A stretch of 64,000 nucleotides of DNA, taken from assembly GCA_934725535.1 (NCBI GenBank), contig CAKVBV010000002.1, positions 1 through 64,000 on the forward strand, read 5' to 3'. The stretch is from an uncultured Bacteroidales bacterium (GTDB lineage Bacteria; Bacteroidota; Bacteroidia; Bacteroidales; Paludibacteraceae). Positions 28,158-37,198 of this stretch are shown here, one piece after another. The stretch's first letter is position 1. Each line of letters opens with the position of its first letter. The position numbers were made by a program, and so were the translations under genes. The notes under the pieces are model-generated. The model saw nothing but the letters and a program-made list of their open reading frames with translations. It searched no databases and was not told the origin of the DNA.

Positions 28158-29453
28158 ATGCGTCTGCTCAACAGCCATAGGAAACAACAGCTGACCTACA
28201 TCGCGGTGGACGCGGTGTCGGCACTGGTGATATGGTTGTGCTTCTTGCTCTTCCGTTGGATGGTGTACGACGGACGGTTGTTTGGCGTGGATACCATACT
28301 GATACCGGCATTCGACTTCTATCGTCCGCTGATACTTTATCCTCTTGGCTGTTTGGTGGTGTACTACCTGTCGGGCTATTACCTCCGTCCGATACGCAAG
28401 CGGTACAGCAAGGAGTTGGTAATGACACTTGTATCGTCGCTGATTATTGCTTTTGGAGCGTTCTTTTTGATTATCATTGACGACGCCGTAACAAACTACC
28501 ACAGGTACCTGTGGTCATTGCTGGTGCTATTCGGGCTACAGTTTGTGGGGTGCTATCTGCCACGCTTGTTGGTAACATATCTGTCACGCAGACGTTATCC
28601 GGAATTGTATAAAACCTTCACTATTCATAGTGTGGAAGAGGTGGAGGTGTTCAAGCATCTGCATGCTCAGGCACCGCAAGACGAGGTGATAATTGACCTA
28701 AACGGCAATACCAAAGAAGAAGACATATACACCATTATCAATCGTGTTTATCCCTGCAATGTAGAGATTTCGGTAATGCCGCGACTCTATGATATGCTCA
28801 CTGGGGCTGCCAGTATTCAAGATGTGGGCGATGTACCCTTGGTGCGAATCACGGAGCATAAGATGAGCGACTCGTCAATATGTATCAAGCGGGCTTGCGA
28901 TATGTTCATTTCCATAGCGGCAATGGTGATACTGTCACCCGTATATGTGATTGTGGCATTGCTGGTCAAGTGTACTTCGAGAGGACCTGTGATATACAAG
29001 CAGGAGCGTATCGGACTCCATGGAGTGCCGTTTCAGATACTGAAGTTCCGCACTATGACCAACGATGCAGAGCAGGATGTGCCGTGCCTGAGTTTGGATG
29101 ATGACCCGCGTATCACACGTGTGGGACGTGTGCTGCGCAAGTATCGTATTGACGAGTTGCCACAGATGTGGAACGTGTTGCGAGGTGATATGTCGATAGT
29201 GGGACCGCGTCCCGAGAGACGGTTCTTTATCAACCAAATAGAACAAGTAGCACCTTACTATTGCCTGATATACCGGATTCGTCCAGGGCTGACCAGTTGG
29301 GGACCTATCAAAGTGGGCTATACAGACACGCTTGACAAGATGGTGCAGCGTTTGAATTATGACATTGTCTATATGGAGAATATGTCGTTGCGACTTGACA
29401 TCAAGATACTATTCTTCACAATAGGTGTGATTCTGGACGGAAAAGGAAAATAA
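28158..29453 (+). CDS. Polyprenyl-phosphate sugar phosphotransferase (WcaJ/WbaP-like)
   Basis: An initiating glycosyltransferase of exopolysaccharide or O-antigen-like synthesis, 431 residues. The N-terminal half has four TM segments and a CoA-binding-like soluble part. A fifth hydrophobic segment (ISIAAMVILSPVYVIVALLV) precedes the catalytic domain: KRACDMFI, GPVIYKQERIGLHGVPFQILKFRTM, DDDPRITRVGRVLRKYRIDELPQMWNVL and MSIVGPRPE. These are the bacterial sugar transferase motifs. It moves a hexose phosphate onto undecaprenyl phosphate at the inner membrane. No other capsule genes are adjacent. Confidence 0.92.
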   Translation: MRLLNSHRKQQLTYIAVDAVSALVIWLCFLLFRWMVYDGRLFGVDTILIPAFDFYRPLILYPLGCLVVYYLSGYYLRPIRKRYSKELVMTLVSSLIIAFGAFFLIIIDDAVTNYHRYLWSLLVLFGLQFVGCYLPRLLVTYLSRRRYPELYKTFTIHSVEEVEVFKHLHAQAPQDEVIIDLNGNTKEEDIYTIINRVYPCNVEISVMPRLYDMLTGAASIQDVGDVPLVRITEHKMSDSSICIKRACDMFISIAAMVILSPVYVIVALLVKCTSRGPVIYKQERIGLHGVPFQILKFRTMTNDAEQDVPCLSLDDDPRITRVGRVLRKYRIDELPQMWNVLRGDMSIVGPRPERRFFINQIEQVAPYYCLIYRIRPGLTSWGPIKVGYTDTLDKMVQRLNYDIVYMENMSLRLDIKILFFTIGVILDGKGK

Positions 29454-29467
29454 AACACACAACCCCT

Positions 29468-29644
29468 ATGATCTACGACGAAGCCATCAAACGATTGGAA
29501 GCCATTGTACAAGAACTTGAGGAAGCACAAGCCCTCAGTATGGATGCGTATCAAGCAAAGGCAAAAGAGGCGAAGGAATTGATAGCGTTCTGCCAAAAGC
29601 AACTGACCGACTGGGAAGAGCAGATGGACTCTGTTCTTCGCTGA
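29468..29644 (+). CDS. xseB: Exodeoxyribonuclease VII small subunit
   Basis: A 58-residue gene that is easily missed. It reads MIYDEAIKRLEAIVQELEEA, then QALSMDAYQAKAKEAKELIA, FCQKQLTDWEEQMDSVLR. The pattern YxEAxxxLExIVxxLE...LIxFCQxxL is the XseB signature. It forms exonuclease VII with XseA, which is outside the window. It starts 14 bases after the sugar transferase stop, in the same direction. Confidence 0.9.
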   Translation: MIYDEAIKRLEAIVQELEEAQALSMDAYQAKAKEAKELIAFCQKQLTDWEEQMDSVLR

Positions 29645-29721
29645 TTAGGTGCCCTGTATAGTCCATAGTCTTTATGAAATCACATGATTTTGCATATTCC
29701 GAATAGGTATACATCGCTGCT

Positions 29722-30258
29722 ATGACAGACATTCGACAGATACATACAAGTGACGGTACATACGAGTTTGTGGAACGACTTTTTCTGTCAGCCTTTCCCG
29801 AAGATGAACGCAGAGACATTACCGCACAACGGTACAATACAGACAATAATCCATTGTTTCATTGTATGTTAGCCGAAGACAACGGGCAACCTGTCGGGTT
29901 CTTTACTTATTGGGATTTCAGACGCTTCTGTTATGGCGAACATTTTGCCACCGATACGACATACCGCAATCACGGCTATGGCAGCCAAATACTCTCTGCC
30001 ATTTTGGAGCGTATTGCCAAGCCATTAGTGATAGAGGTTGAGATGCCTGATAATGAACTAAGTATGCGCCGTATAGGTTTCTACCAGCGCAATGGTATGC
30101 ACCTATGGGAGGACTACAACTATATGCAGCCCGCCTACCGCCCAAATGGGAACACGCTGCCTATGTTGTTGATGTCCTCCGGCGGATTAGACTCTGAAAA
30201 TGACTTTGCAGAGGTTGTATCTATTATTCATAGAGAAGTGTACGGGATTTGCGTATAG
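29722..30258 (+). CDS. GNAT-family N-acetyltransferase
   Basis: 178 residues with a GNAT fold. The N-terminal part is VERLFLSAFPEDERRD, the mid strands are CMLAEDNGQPVGFFTYWDF, and the acetyl-CoA loop region is HFATDTTYRNHGYGSQILSAILERI, where RNHGYGS is the Q/RxxGxG/A motif. The C-terminal motif is RIGFYQRNGMHL. The acetyl acceptor is unknown. It stands alone, 77 bases past xseB, with no clear promoter. Confidence 0.85.
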   Translation: MTDIRQIHTSDGTYEFVERLFLSAFPEDERRDITAQRYNTDNNPLFHCMLAEDNGQPVGFFTYWDFRRFCYGEHFATDTTYRNHGYGSQILSAILERIAKPLVIEVEMPDNELSMRRIGFYQRNGMHLWEDYNYMQPAYRPNGNTLPMLLMSSGGLDSENDFAEVVSIIHREVYGICV

Positions 30259-30267
30259 TCATACGGA

Positions 30268-30299
30268 TTTGCGTATCTCACAATAAAACAGTACTTTTG
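30268..30299 (+). promoter_or_regulatory. Promoter of sigma-54 regulator-lptE
   Basis: TTTG (30268-30271), a 20-base spacer and TACTTTTG (30292-30299), 22 bases before the ATG. Confidence 0.75.
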
Positions 30300-30321
30300 T
30301 ATTCTCAATACAAACACGACT

Positions 30322-31551
30322 ATGGAACAGAAGGACTTATTGGCAATCAAGCAGCGGTTCGGGATTATCGGCAACAGTCCCCTGCTCAATCGCGACATTG
30401 AAGTAGCGGTACAAGTGGCTGTCACCGACCTCAGCGTACTCGTTACAGGTGAGAGTGGCGTCGGAAAGGAGCACTTCCCGCAAATCATTCACGCCTACTC
30501 CGCCCGCAAACACGGACCGTATTTCGCAGTCAACTGCGGTGCTATCCCTGAGGGGACTATTGACAGCGAACTCTTCGGGCATGAGAAAGGTGCCTTCACG
30601 GATGCCAAAGCCGAGCGCAAAGGCTACTTCGAGATAGCCAACGGCGGCACGCTCTTCCTCGACGAGGTGGGCGAACTGCCACTGCAAACCCAAGTGCGTC
30701 TCTTGCGTGTCCTTGAGACGGGCGAGTTTATCCGCATGGGGGCAAGTCAGGTGCAGAAGACCAACGTGCGCGTAGTCGCTGCCACCAACCTTGACATGAA
30801 ACGCGCTATCAGCGAGGGGCGGTTCCGTGAAGACCTCTATTACCGTCTCAACACGGTCGAAATCAAGGTGCCTGCCCTCCGCGAGCGCAAAGATGACATT
30901 CCCCTACTCTTCCGCAAGTTCGTGGTGGACTTCAGCGACAAGTATCGTATGCCGCCCATCCGCCTGACCGATGAGGCGACGCAACTGCTCAAAAACTACT
31001 ACTGGAACGGCAATATCCGCCAACTCAAGAACGTGGCAGAGCAGATAAGCATCATCGAGCACAGCCGTGAAATCACAGCAGACACGCTGCGTAAGTACCT
31101 GCCTGCCAATGAGATGCAGAGCGGGCTCACGCTCCTGCGTCCGCAGGCATCGGGCGACAACTTCATGAACGAGCGCGAGATACTATATAAGGTGCTGTTT
31201 GATATGAAGCGCGACATGACCGAGATGCGCCAGCAACTCAACGGGCTCCTCAACGGCACCCAGCAGCCTGCCCACCGCAACACGGATGTGGTGGTGTCGC
31301 ACCCCGATTTCGAGCCCGTAGAGGAGGTACACGCAGAGACTCCCACGCGCATGGTTCACCAACCCGAAGAGGTACAAGTGGTTGCCGAGCAACCTGCCCA
31401 AGCCACCAAGCCCGTCACCATGGAGGACATTGAGCGCGAGAGTATCCGGCAGGCATTGGCACGCAACAATGACAGCCGCAAAGCCGCAGCAGCCGAACTG
31501 CACATCTCCGAGCGCACACTCTATCGCAAAATCAAAGAGTATAACCTATAG
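30322..31551 (+). CDS. Sigma-54-dependent Fis-type transcriptional activator, no receiver domain
   Basis: 409 residues. The AAA+ domain begins almost at the N-terminus: Walker A GESGVGKEHFPQ (about 43), FAVNCGAIPEGTIDSELFGHEKGAFTDA, Walker B GGTLFLDEVGELP, and the arginine region RFREDLYYRLNTVEIKVPALRERKDD. GAFTDA replaces the canonical GAFTGA sigma-54 contact loop, as in related Bacteroidetes proteins. The C-terminus is a Fis helix-turn-helix (ESIRQALARNNDSRKAAAAELHISERTLYRKIKEYNL). There is no sensory domain. It precedes lptE and secG, a conserved order in Bacteroidales. Confidence 0.92.
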   Translation: MEQKDLLAIKQRFGIIGNSPLLNRDIEVAVQVAVTDLSVLVTGESGVGKEHFPQIIHAYSARKHGPYFAVNCGAIPEGTIDSELFGHEKGAFTDAKAERKGYFEIANGGTLFLDEVGELPLQTQVRLLRVLETGEFIRMGASQVQKTNVRVVAATNLDMKRAISEGRFREDLYYRLNTVEIKVPALRERKDDIPLLFRKFVVDFSDKYRMPPIRLTDEATQLLKNYYWNGNIRQLKNVAEQISIIEHSREITADTLRKYLPANEMQSGLTLLRPQASGDNFMNEREILYKVLFDMKRDMTEMRQQLNGLLNGTQQPAHRNTDVVVSHPDFEPVEEVHAETPTRMVHQPEEVQVVAEQPAQATKPVTMEDIERESIRQALARNNDSRKAAAAELHISERTLYRKIKEYNL

Positions 31552-31559
31552 TACGCGCC

Positions 31560-32072
31560 ATGCACAACCTGCTGAAAACAAGCATTTTACTCGCCTTCAC
31601 AATAGCCCTGAACGGTTGCAGCATCAGTTATAAGTTCAACGGAGCCAGCATTGACTACTCGAAGACCCGCAGCATTTCCGTGGCGGACTTCCCCAACAAT
31701 GCCGCCTTGGTCTATGCCCCGCTCAGCAACAACCTCAGCGATGCCATACGCGACATCTACCAGCGGCAGACACGCCTTGAGGTACTGCGACGCGGCGGAA
31801 ACCTTGAGTTGGAGGGCGAAATAACGGGCTATGCCTTGACCCCGATGGCAGTGTCCGCGGATAGTTATGCCGCAGAAACCAAACTCACACTCACCGTGCG
31901 CGTGCGCTTCACCAACAACGTGGCACCCGAAGAGAGTTTCGAGAAGACATACTCTGCCTACCAGACCTTCGACTCATCACGTATGCTTGATGAAGTGCAG
32001 GACGAACTCTGCAACACCATGATTACCGAGATAGCGGAGAGTATTTATAACGACACGGTGGCAAAATGGTAA
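31560..32072 (+). CDS. lptE: LptE-like outer-membrane assembly lipoprotein
   Basis: 170 residues. Lipoprotein signal MHNLLKTSILLAFTIALNGCS with lipobox LNGC at 17-20, then SISYKFNGASIDYSKTRSISVADFPNNA. The mixed alpha/beta body has TRLEVLRRGGNLELEGEITGYALTP and a C-terminal helix. This is the Bacteroidetes LptE family, which plugs LptD and helps export lipopolysaccharide to the outer leaflet. It starts eight bases after the sigma-54 regulator and is co-transcribed with it. Confidence 0.85.
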   Translation: MHNLLKTSILLAFTIALNGCSISYKFNGASIDYSKTRSISVADFPNNAALVYAPLSNNLSDAIRDIYQRQTRLEVLRRGGNLELEGEITGYALTPMAVSADSYAAETKLTLTVRVRFTNNVAPEESFEKTYSAYQTFDSSRMLDEVQDELCNTMITEIAESIYNDTVAKW

Positions 32073-32077
32073 AATAA

Positions 32078-32109
32078 TTTGCATAGTCCGAAAAAATATA
32101 GTACCTTTG
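32078..32109 (+). promoter_or_regulatory. Promoter of secG
   Basis: TTTG (32078-32081), a 20-base spacer and TACCTTTG (32102-32109), with a leader of about 40 bases. Confidence 0.75.
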
Positions 32110-32151
32110 CGGGCTAATTAACCAAAGATAAACTTAAAAACAAAAGATATT

Positions 32152-32496
32152 ATGTACATTCTATTTACAATCCTGATTGTGATAGCAGCGATATTGCTGA
32201 TTCTGCTTGTTCTCGTTCAGAACAGCAAAGGCGGCGGTTTGGCTGCAGGGTTCGCAAGTGGTAACCAAGTGATGGGTGCACCCAAGACGGCTGACTTCCT
32301 TGAGAAAGCAAGTTGGACATTGGCAGGTATCATCGTGGTACTCAGCATCTTAGCCGTAGGCGTTAAGAAAGGTCAGAAGGTTGTTGCCGATGACGAGAGT
32401 GCCATCACCGAGCAGGTGCAACAGGCTTACGATGCTGAGCAACAGGCTGCTGCAGTACCTGAGTTCAACGGCGACGAAGAGCAAGAACAAGAGTAA
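32152..32496 (+). CDS. secG: Preprotein translocase subunit SecG
   Basis: 114 residues with two TM helices (YILFTILIVIAAILLILLVLVQ and ASWTLAGIIVVLSILAVGV) joined by the conserved cytoplasmic loop NSKGGGLAAGFASGNQVMG. A Gln/Glu-rich acidic tail (about 85-114) is usual in the phylum. It is part of the SecYEG channel. It has its own promoter and a hairpin terminator 95 bases downstream that lies inside the convergent glycosyltransferase gene. Confidence 0.95.
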   Translation: MYILFTILIVIAAILLILLVLVQNSKGGGLAAGFASGNQVMGAPKTADFLEKASWTLAGIIVVLSILAVGVKKGQKVVADDESAITEQVQQAYDAEQQAAAVPEFNGDEEQEQE

Positions 32497-32504
32497 CCGC
32501 ACAC

Positions 32505-33254
32505 TCACCACGAGCGACGGAGTAGTCCGCCCACGAGGCAGACAAGCATATACCACGGGTATAGCAACTCCAAGCAAATTGCAGTAAATAGAGAGACTTT
32601 CGGGTCTCTCTTTTTTATCATAGTGTATTCAATAGGAAACTTCACCACCAATATAGCAGGGCATAGCACCTGCAACACATTCGCCACTGCCACCACTGCC
32701 CCGCAACGGATAATGTCCTTATCCGTATAGTGCGGTGCCTTACCCGCCCAACGCATACGCTGCTTCCAAAAGGCACGCCACGTAGTCTCAGGGTGCACCA
32801 CCGCCGTATATTCCTGTTTATCAGCCACTTCAACACGCAGCCCCCCGCGTTTGAACGCCTCCAACAGAAACATATCATCACCGCTGGGAATATCCAAATG
32901 CAAGTCTTCGTACGACTCCAACCAACGCTGCCGACGCACAATCACATTCGCACCGCTGCACATCACTGCCCTGCCCCGTCGGGCAGACTCTATGGTAAGT
33001 TGCTGAATGGCAGCATACTCCGCTATTTGCAATCGCTCTAAAAACGTCGGATTTGTATGCTTCGACTCCATGCGGAGCGGCAATATCAGCAAGTCAGCAT
33101 CCGTTTCGGGCACGGCAACGGGCGGCACTATATCATCATCCTGCAACCATACGAACTCGGTATCTGCCGCCGAAATCAGTTTATGCAAGGCATACTTTTT
33201 GCCTTTGCCGTCATCATTGACTCCACGTCTCGGAACTATTGTCGTAATTTGCAT
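32505..33254 (-). CDS. Short GT2-type glycosyltransferase lacking the N-terminal nucleotide-binding part
   Basis: 249 residues from Met 33254; a Met at 33293 would add 13 residues inside aroA. The sequence enters the GT2 fold late, at GKGKKYALHKLISAADTEFVWLQDDD, where QDDD is the DxD metal site. IPSGDDMFLLEA and QRMRWAGK are the later ED-like and QxxRW motifs. Two or three C-terminal TM segments follow. The usual first 70 or so residues (VSVIIPxRNE and the VVDD strand) are missing, and a stop closes the frame 12-15 bases upstream of 33293. It may be a compact variant or a truncated, inactive gene. It overlaps the end of aroA. Confidence 0.7.
   Translation of the reverse strand: MQITTIVPRRGVNDDGKGKKYALHKLISAADTEFVWLQDDDIVPPVAVPETDADLLILPLRMESKHTNPTFLERLQIAEYAAIQQLTIESARRGRAVMCSGANVIVRRQRWLESYEDLHLDIPSGDDMFLLEAFKRGGLRVEVADKQEYTAVVHPETTWRAFWKQRMRWAGKAPHYTDKDIIRCGAVVAVANVLQVLCPAILVVKFPIEYTMIKKRDPKVSLFTAICLELLYPWYMLVCLVGGLLRRSW
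32591..32616 (+). terminator. Terminator of secG, inside the convergent gene
   Basis: GAGAGAC/GTCTCTC (32591-32597, 32604-32610) followed by TTTTTT. It is antisense to codons of the glycosyltransferase C-terminal region (KKRDPKVSL). Confidence 0.85.
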
Positions 33255-34261
33255 AACTGACTGACAAACTGCGGATAAGACTTGCTCACACATTCCGTAT
33301 CGTCCACCTCATATCCCGCCACCATCAGTGCCATTGCCATTCGGTGGTCGGCACACACACGGTGTTGCTTCACGGCTTCCAAGCGATTGCTTTCCTTCCA
33401 TTGCAAACATGCAGTCCCTGTAGCATGCAACGCCACTCCCAACCGCTCGCATGTGAGTGCCACAGCCGGATACAGGTCGGGTATGTCGGTGAAATCCACA
33501 TTGATAGCCCGCGGCAAAGTGAAATCGTCCGTGCATTTTGCAAGGTGGATAGTTTGAGGATAGTTATAGGATAGTACTCCCAACTGTTGAAATACCTTCA
33601 CCACAGCCTTATCCCCCTGCAGTGAATCCATACTCAACCCACGCAATGTAATCTCACCCCCATACAATGCCACGTATTCGTACCAGAACGCCGCTGCACT
33701 CCAGTCACGTTCCACCTCAAAATCCTTTGCCCGCACCGCATACTCCTCCATTAGCCGTTGCGTCATATATATATAAGGTGACGTACTATCTGTATGCACC
33801 CATACTCCTATCATCATCAATGCCGACACAAACTGCGATGATTGTGGCTGCCACATCTCAACAACCTTATCCGCAACATCCAGTGCTTTTCCATGTATTC
33901 GCAAAGGCGGAAAGCCCTCTTTCTCAATATACTCCACCTCTGCCCCGAGCACACGCAAAGCCCCTACCAACTGCCCTATAGGACGTTGCCGCATACGTTC
34001 CACACCTGTCAGTATCACTTCACAGTCAATCAATTGCGCACAATACGCAGTCAGAAACCGCATTGCCGTCCCGCAGTTCTGCAAGTCCAACGTCAGCACC
34101 TCGCCCTGCCTGCGCGCGTTCAATGCCTGCAACGCGCCATGCAACAACCTTACATCATCGGGCATAGCAACGGAGACAGGCATCAACCCGTCTCCGTGTA
34201 TAGCCTGAAGCATCAGCCAGCGATTGGCGATAGACTTCGATATGGGCAACTCAATCTCCAT
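33236..34261 (-). CDS. aroA: 3-phosphoshikimate 1-carboxyvinyltransferase (EPSP synthase), short
   Basis: Sixth step of the shikimate pathway: shikimate 3-phosphate plus PEP to EPSP. 341 residues, against about 410-430 usually. It starts right at the active-site Lys (ELPISKSIANRWL). Other conserved parts are NCGTAMRFLTAYCA, MRQRPIGQLVGALRVLGAEV, PQSSQFVSALMM, IPDLYPAVALTCERLG, LQWKESNRLEAVKQ (for the usual KETDR) and DHRMAMALMV. The key catalytic residues are therefore present and only length is reduced. It lies 43 bases after the DPP III gene and overlaps the next gene. Confidence 0.9.
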   Translation of the reverse strand: MEIELPISKSIANRWLMLQAIHGDGLMPVSVAMPDDVRLLHGALQALNARRQGEVLTLDLQNCGTAMRFLTAYCAQLIDCEVILTGVERMRQRPIGQLVGALRVLGAEVEYIEKEGFPPLRIHGKALDVADKVVEMWQPQSSQFVSALMMIGVWVHTDSTSPYIYMTQRLMEEYAVRAKDFEVERDWSAAAFWYEYVALYGGEITLRGLSMDSLQGDKAVVKVFQQLGVLSYNYPQTIHLAKCTDDFTLPRAINVDFTDIPDLYPAVALTCERLGVALHATGTACLQWKESNRLEAVKQHRVCADHRMAMALMVAGYEVDDTECVSKSYPQFVSQLCKLRQ

Positions 34262-34304
34262 GAGATTGCTCAGCGCATATTAACTATTAATTATTACCTA
34301 TTAT

Positions 34305-36296
34305 TTAGTTAACGTCGGGCAACCACGAATAGTCGCGGGAATAGCGCAGATGTTGCTCCACATAACCCTCCGTGTAACTGAGCGTCACATTGGTGATATT
34401 GCCATCCTTGTCATATTCGGCAGTGTAAACGGGGTTCACAAAGCCTTTGTATGGAGCCAGATTGAGGTGTGCATAGCGGTCCAATATCTCGCGGTGCAGG
34501 TCTTGGTCCACCTTCACTGCGTAGGTCTCTACCATAGTTGCCGCAGCGGCATAGTCGCCCTCGGAGGTAATACGCTGAATCTCACGCAGCAACTCTCCAT
34601 ACAGACGGCGAACACCCTCATAGTCATTGATTTGCAAATAGTGTTTGCCGTCACGCTCCACGATAGCCACCTCGTTGTTCGTTGCGTGTTGGAGCACCCA
34701 TTGTGCAATCAACTGACGGTTACGCATGTGCGCTTCCTCCACATTCTTACCCGGCTCAATACGAACCAACTGTGTCATCAGTCCGTTCATCATCTGCTGA
34801 TAGTAGTAGCACTTGTAGGCATCGCCGTTAGGCAGCAGCCCAAGTTCCACCATCTTCGGGTCACCCATATAGTAGAGTCCGAATAGGTCGGCACGCGCCT
34901 CCTCAATGGTAGAAGCATGTTCCTTGAGCGCATCCTTGGTGATACCCGGCATCAGTTTGCCCGAACCGTGACCCACGCACTCATGCAAATCGGTATGCAG
35001 GTCACCGCACATAGCACCATACTGGTTATATTGCTCACGAATAGCATCGTCAATCATAAACTCCTCGTTGAAGCCATTGCCCTTAGCCGCCTCGTTGTAA
35101 GCATGCATGAGGTTGTCGATGGTCACCGACTTGGAACCATACTCCTTACGAATCCAGTTGGCATTGGGCAGGTTGATGCCGATAGGTGTAGCAGGATAGC
35201 AGTCACCGCCAAGAATAGCCGCCGTGATAACCTTCGCACTCACGCCCTTTACCTCTTCTTTCTTGTATTTCTTGTCAGTAGTGGAGTTGTCCTCAAACCA
35301 TTGGGCATTGGCAGAGATAATAGACGTACGTTTGGTAGCCTCAATGTCTTTGAAGTTCACCATGGCTTCCCACGCACCCGTAATGCCCAGCGGGTCAGAG
35401 TACACCTCTGTGAAACCGTTCACGTAGTCCACCTGACTCTGCAAGTCTTTCACCCATGCGATGCAGTATTCGTTGAAGGTCTTCAGGTCACCGGTCTTGT
35501 TGAACGCTATCATCTTCTCAATGGCGAGTTTCTGCTCCTCAGTCTCAGCGTAGGGCAATGCCTTCTCCAGCCAGTAAACCACCTTGCTCAGTGCCTCACC
35601 GTACATACCGCCTACCTTATACACGCGCTCTTTCACTACGCCGTCTTCCTTCACCAACTTGCTGTTCAAGCCAATCCACAGCGGCTCGGGCGAGTTGTCT
35701 TTGTGCGCAGCGTAGTACGCTTCCGCCTCGGCTTGGGTCACACCCTCATAGTAGTTGCCTGCCGATGTCAGCACCAAATCTTGCCCTGCGGCTTGGTTGG
35801 TACGTTTAGCCATCACATTGGGGTCGAACATCACAGGGAGAATCTCCTCATCGTACTTCACACCCGCATCGGCACAAGCCTTGCGGAACCACTCATCAGT
35901 GAACTCCGGCAAGAACTTATCCTCTGAATAGTGGTGGTGAATACCATTCGAGAACCACACACGCTTCAGGTATTTCTCTAATAGTTTATAGTCCTCGCCG
36001 TTCTTATCGCCCTGATAGCCAGTATAGAGTGCCTCCAAAGCACGGCGGATACGCAGGTTGTAACGGCAGTTCTGGTCATAGAGGATGTCGCGTCCTTGCA
36101 GCGCAGCCTCACTCAGGTAGTACACCAGCGTCTTCTGTTGCAGACTCAGCGAGTCGAGATCGGGCACTTGATAGCGCAGGATTTCCAAGTCATAGAATTT
36201 GTCCACGTGGTAGTTAAATTCGGGTTGTTGTTGTTTCTTTCCGCAACCGCTCAACACCGCAAGGGCTGCGCACAGGATAATAAAGTTCCTTTTCAT
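34305..36296 (-). CDS. Dipeptidyl-peptidase III-like M49 metallopeptidase, lipoprotein
   Basis: 663 residues. Lipoprotein signal MKRNFIILCAALAVLSGCGKK with lipobox LSGC. The M49 zinc motif HECVGH (H-E-x-x-x-H) lies at about 437-442 and the second motif EEARADLFGLYY at about 462-473 supplies the other zinc Glu. Human and yeast enzymes have HELLGH at the same place. It removes N-terminal dipeptides from short peptides, here probably in the periplasm. It is followed by aroA and preceded by a nucleoside phosphorylase at 23 bases. Confidence 0.93.
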   Translation of the reverse strand: MKRNFIILCAALAVLSGCGKKQQQPEFNYHVDKFYDLEILRYQVPDLDSLSLQQKTLVYYLSEAALQGRDILYDQNCRYNLRIRRALEALYTGYQGDKNGEDYKLLEKYLKRVWFSNGIHHHYSEDKFLPEFTDEWFRKACADAGVKYDEEILPVMFDPNVMAKRTNQAAGQDLVLTSAGNYYEGVTQAEAEAYYAAHKDNSPEPLWIGLNSKLVKEDGVVKERVYKVGGMYGEALSKVVYWLEKALPYAETEEQKLAIEKMIAFNKTGDLKTFNEYCIAWVKDLQSQVDYVNGFTEVYSDPLGITGAWEAMVNFKDIEATKRTSIISANAQWFEDNSTTDKKYKKEEVKGVSAKVITAAILGGDCYPATPIGINLPNANWIRKEYGSKSVTIDNLMHAYNEAAKGNGFNEEFMIDDAIREQYNQYGAMCGDLHTDLHECVGHGSGKLMPGITKDALKEHASTIEEARADLFGLYYMGDPKMVELGLLPNGDAYKCYYYQQMMNGLMTQLVRIEPGKNVEEAHMRNRQLIAQWVLQHATNNEVAIVERDGKHYLQINDYEGVRRLYGELLREIQRITSEGDYAAAATMVETYAVKVDQDLHREILDRYAHLNLAPYKGFVNPVYTAEYDKDGNITNVTLSYTEGYVEQHLRYSRDYSWLPDVN

Positions 36297-36319
36297 TGAT
36301 TATTAGATTGTTAATTGGG

Positions 36320-37198
36320 TTAGTATCGTTCCAAAACCGTCTGCACCAATTCCTTGATACGCGGTTTGTAGTCCGTATTGGCAGCCTCCACTTTGCGCTG
36401 TGCAATCACGCAGCATACCGTCATTGCCTTGTGTCCCATAAGCAGACTCAGACCGGCAATCGCACTACCCTCCATCTCATAATTGGTGATACGTTGCCCC
36501 TCGTAGCGGAAGTCCGTAATGCGCTCGTTGATGTCCGGCACCGCGATATTGCAGCGCAACACACGTCCTTGCGGGCCATAGAAACCGTTGGCGGCAATCG
36601 TGCAACCCCGCATCATATCGTCTTTTGCAATGCGGTCCACCAACTCCGTATTGGCAGCCACCACGTATGGGCGTGCAGCCTTCTCGGGATAGTGAATATA
36701 GTCCACCAACGCTTTCTCGAAGCCCAAATCGGCAATGCGGTCACGCCCCTCGTAGAACGCCAGCACACCGTCGAAACCAATCGACTTCTGGCTCACCAGA
36801 AATGTGCCCAACGGAATATCCTCTTGCATACCACCGCACGTACCGACGCGGATAATCTCCAACTGACGATGCTGCGCTTTCTCGGTGCGCGTCTCGAAAT
36901 CAATGTTCGCCAGCGCATCTATCTCGTTCAGCACAATATCGCAGTTGTCGGTACCGATACCCGTTGAGATACACGAGATACGCTTGCCTTTGTACTTGCC
37001 TGTAATCGTATGAAACTCACGACTTTGCACATCGCACTCTATGCTGCCCTCGTCAAAGAACGAAGCCACCATGTTCACCCTGTCTTGGTCACCGACCAAG
37101 ATGATTTTATCAGCCAAAAACTCAGGACGGAGGTGCAGGTGGAATGCACTGCCGTCATCATTGATAATCAATTGGCTTGCAGGGAAATACCTTTTCAT
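36320..37198 (-). CDS. Nucleoside phosphorylase (uridine phosphorylase-like)
   Basis: 292 residues of the PNP/UDP superfamily. KIILVGDQDRVNMVASFFD resembles the phosphate-binding GDPxR strand. SCISTGIGTDNCDIVLNEIDAL, EIIRVGTCGGMQEDIPLGTFLV (the RxGTxG motif) and ITNYEMEGSAIAGLSLLMGHKA (the MExE-type substrate site) are all present. It cleaves ribonucleosides with phosphate for salvage. The substrate could be uridine or a purine nucleoside. It overlaps the DUF3467 gene by four bases. Confidence 0.9.
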   Translation of the reverse strand: MKRYFPASQLIINDDGSAFHLHLRPEFLADKIILVGDQDRVNMVASFFDEGSIECDVQSREFHTITGKYKGKRISCISTGIGTDNCDIVLNEIDALANIDFETRTEKAQHRQLEIIRVGTCGGMQEDIPLGTFLVSQKSIGFDGVLAFYEGRDRIADLGFEKALVDYIHYPEKAARPYVVAANTELVDRIAKDDMMRGCTIAANGFYGPQGRVLRCNIAVPDINERITDFRYEGQRITNYEMEGSAIAGLSLLMGHKAMTVCCVIAQRKVEAANTDYKPRIKELVQTVLERY

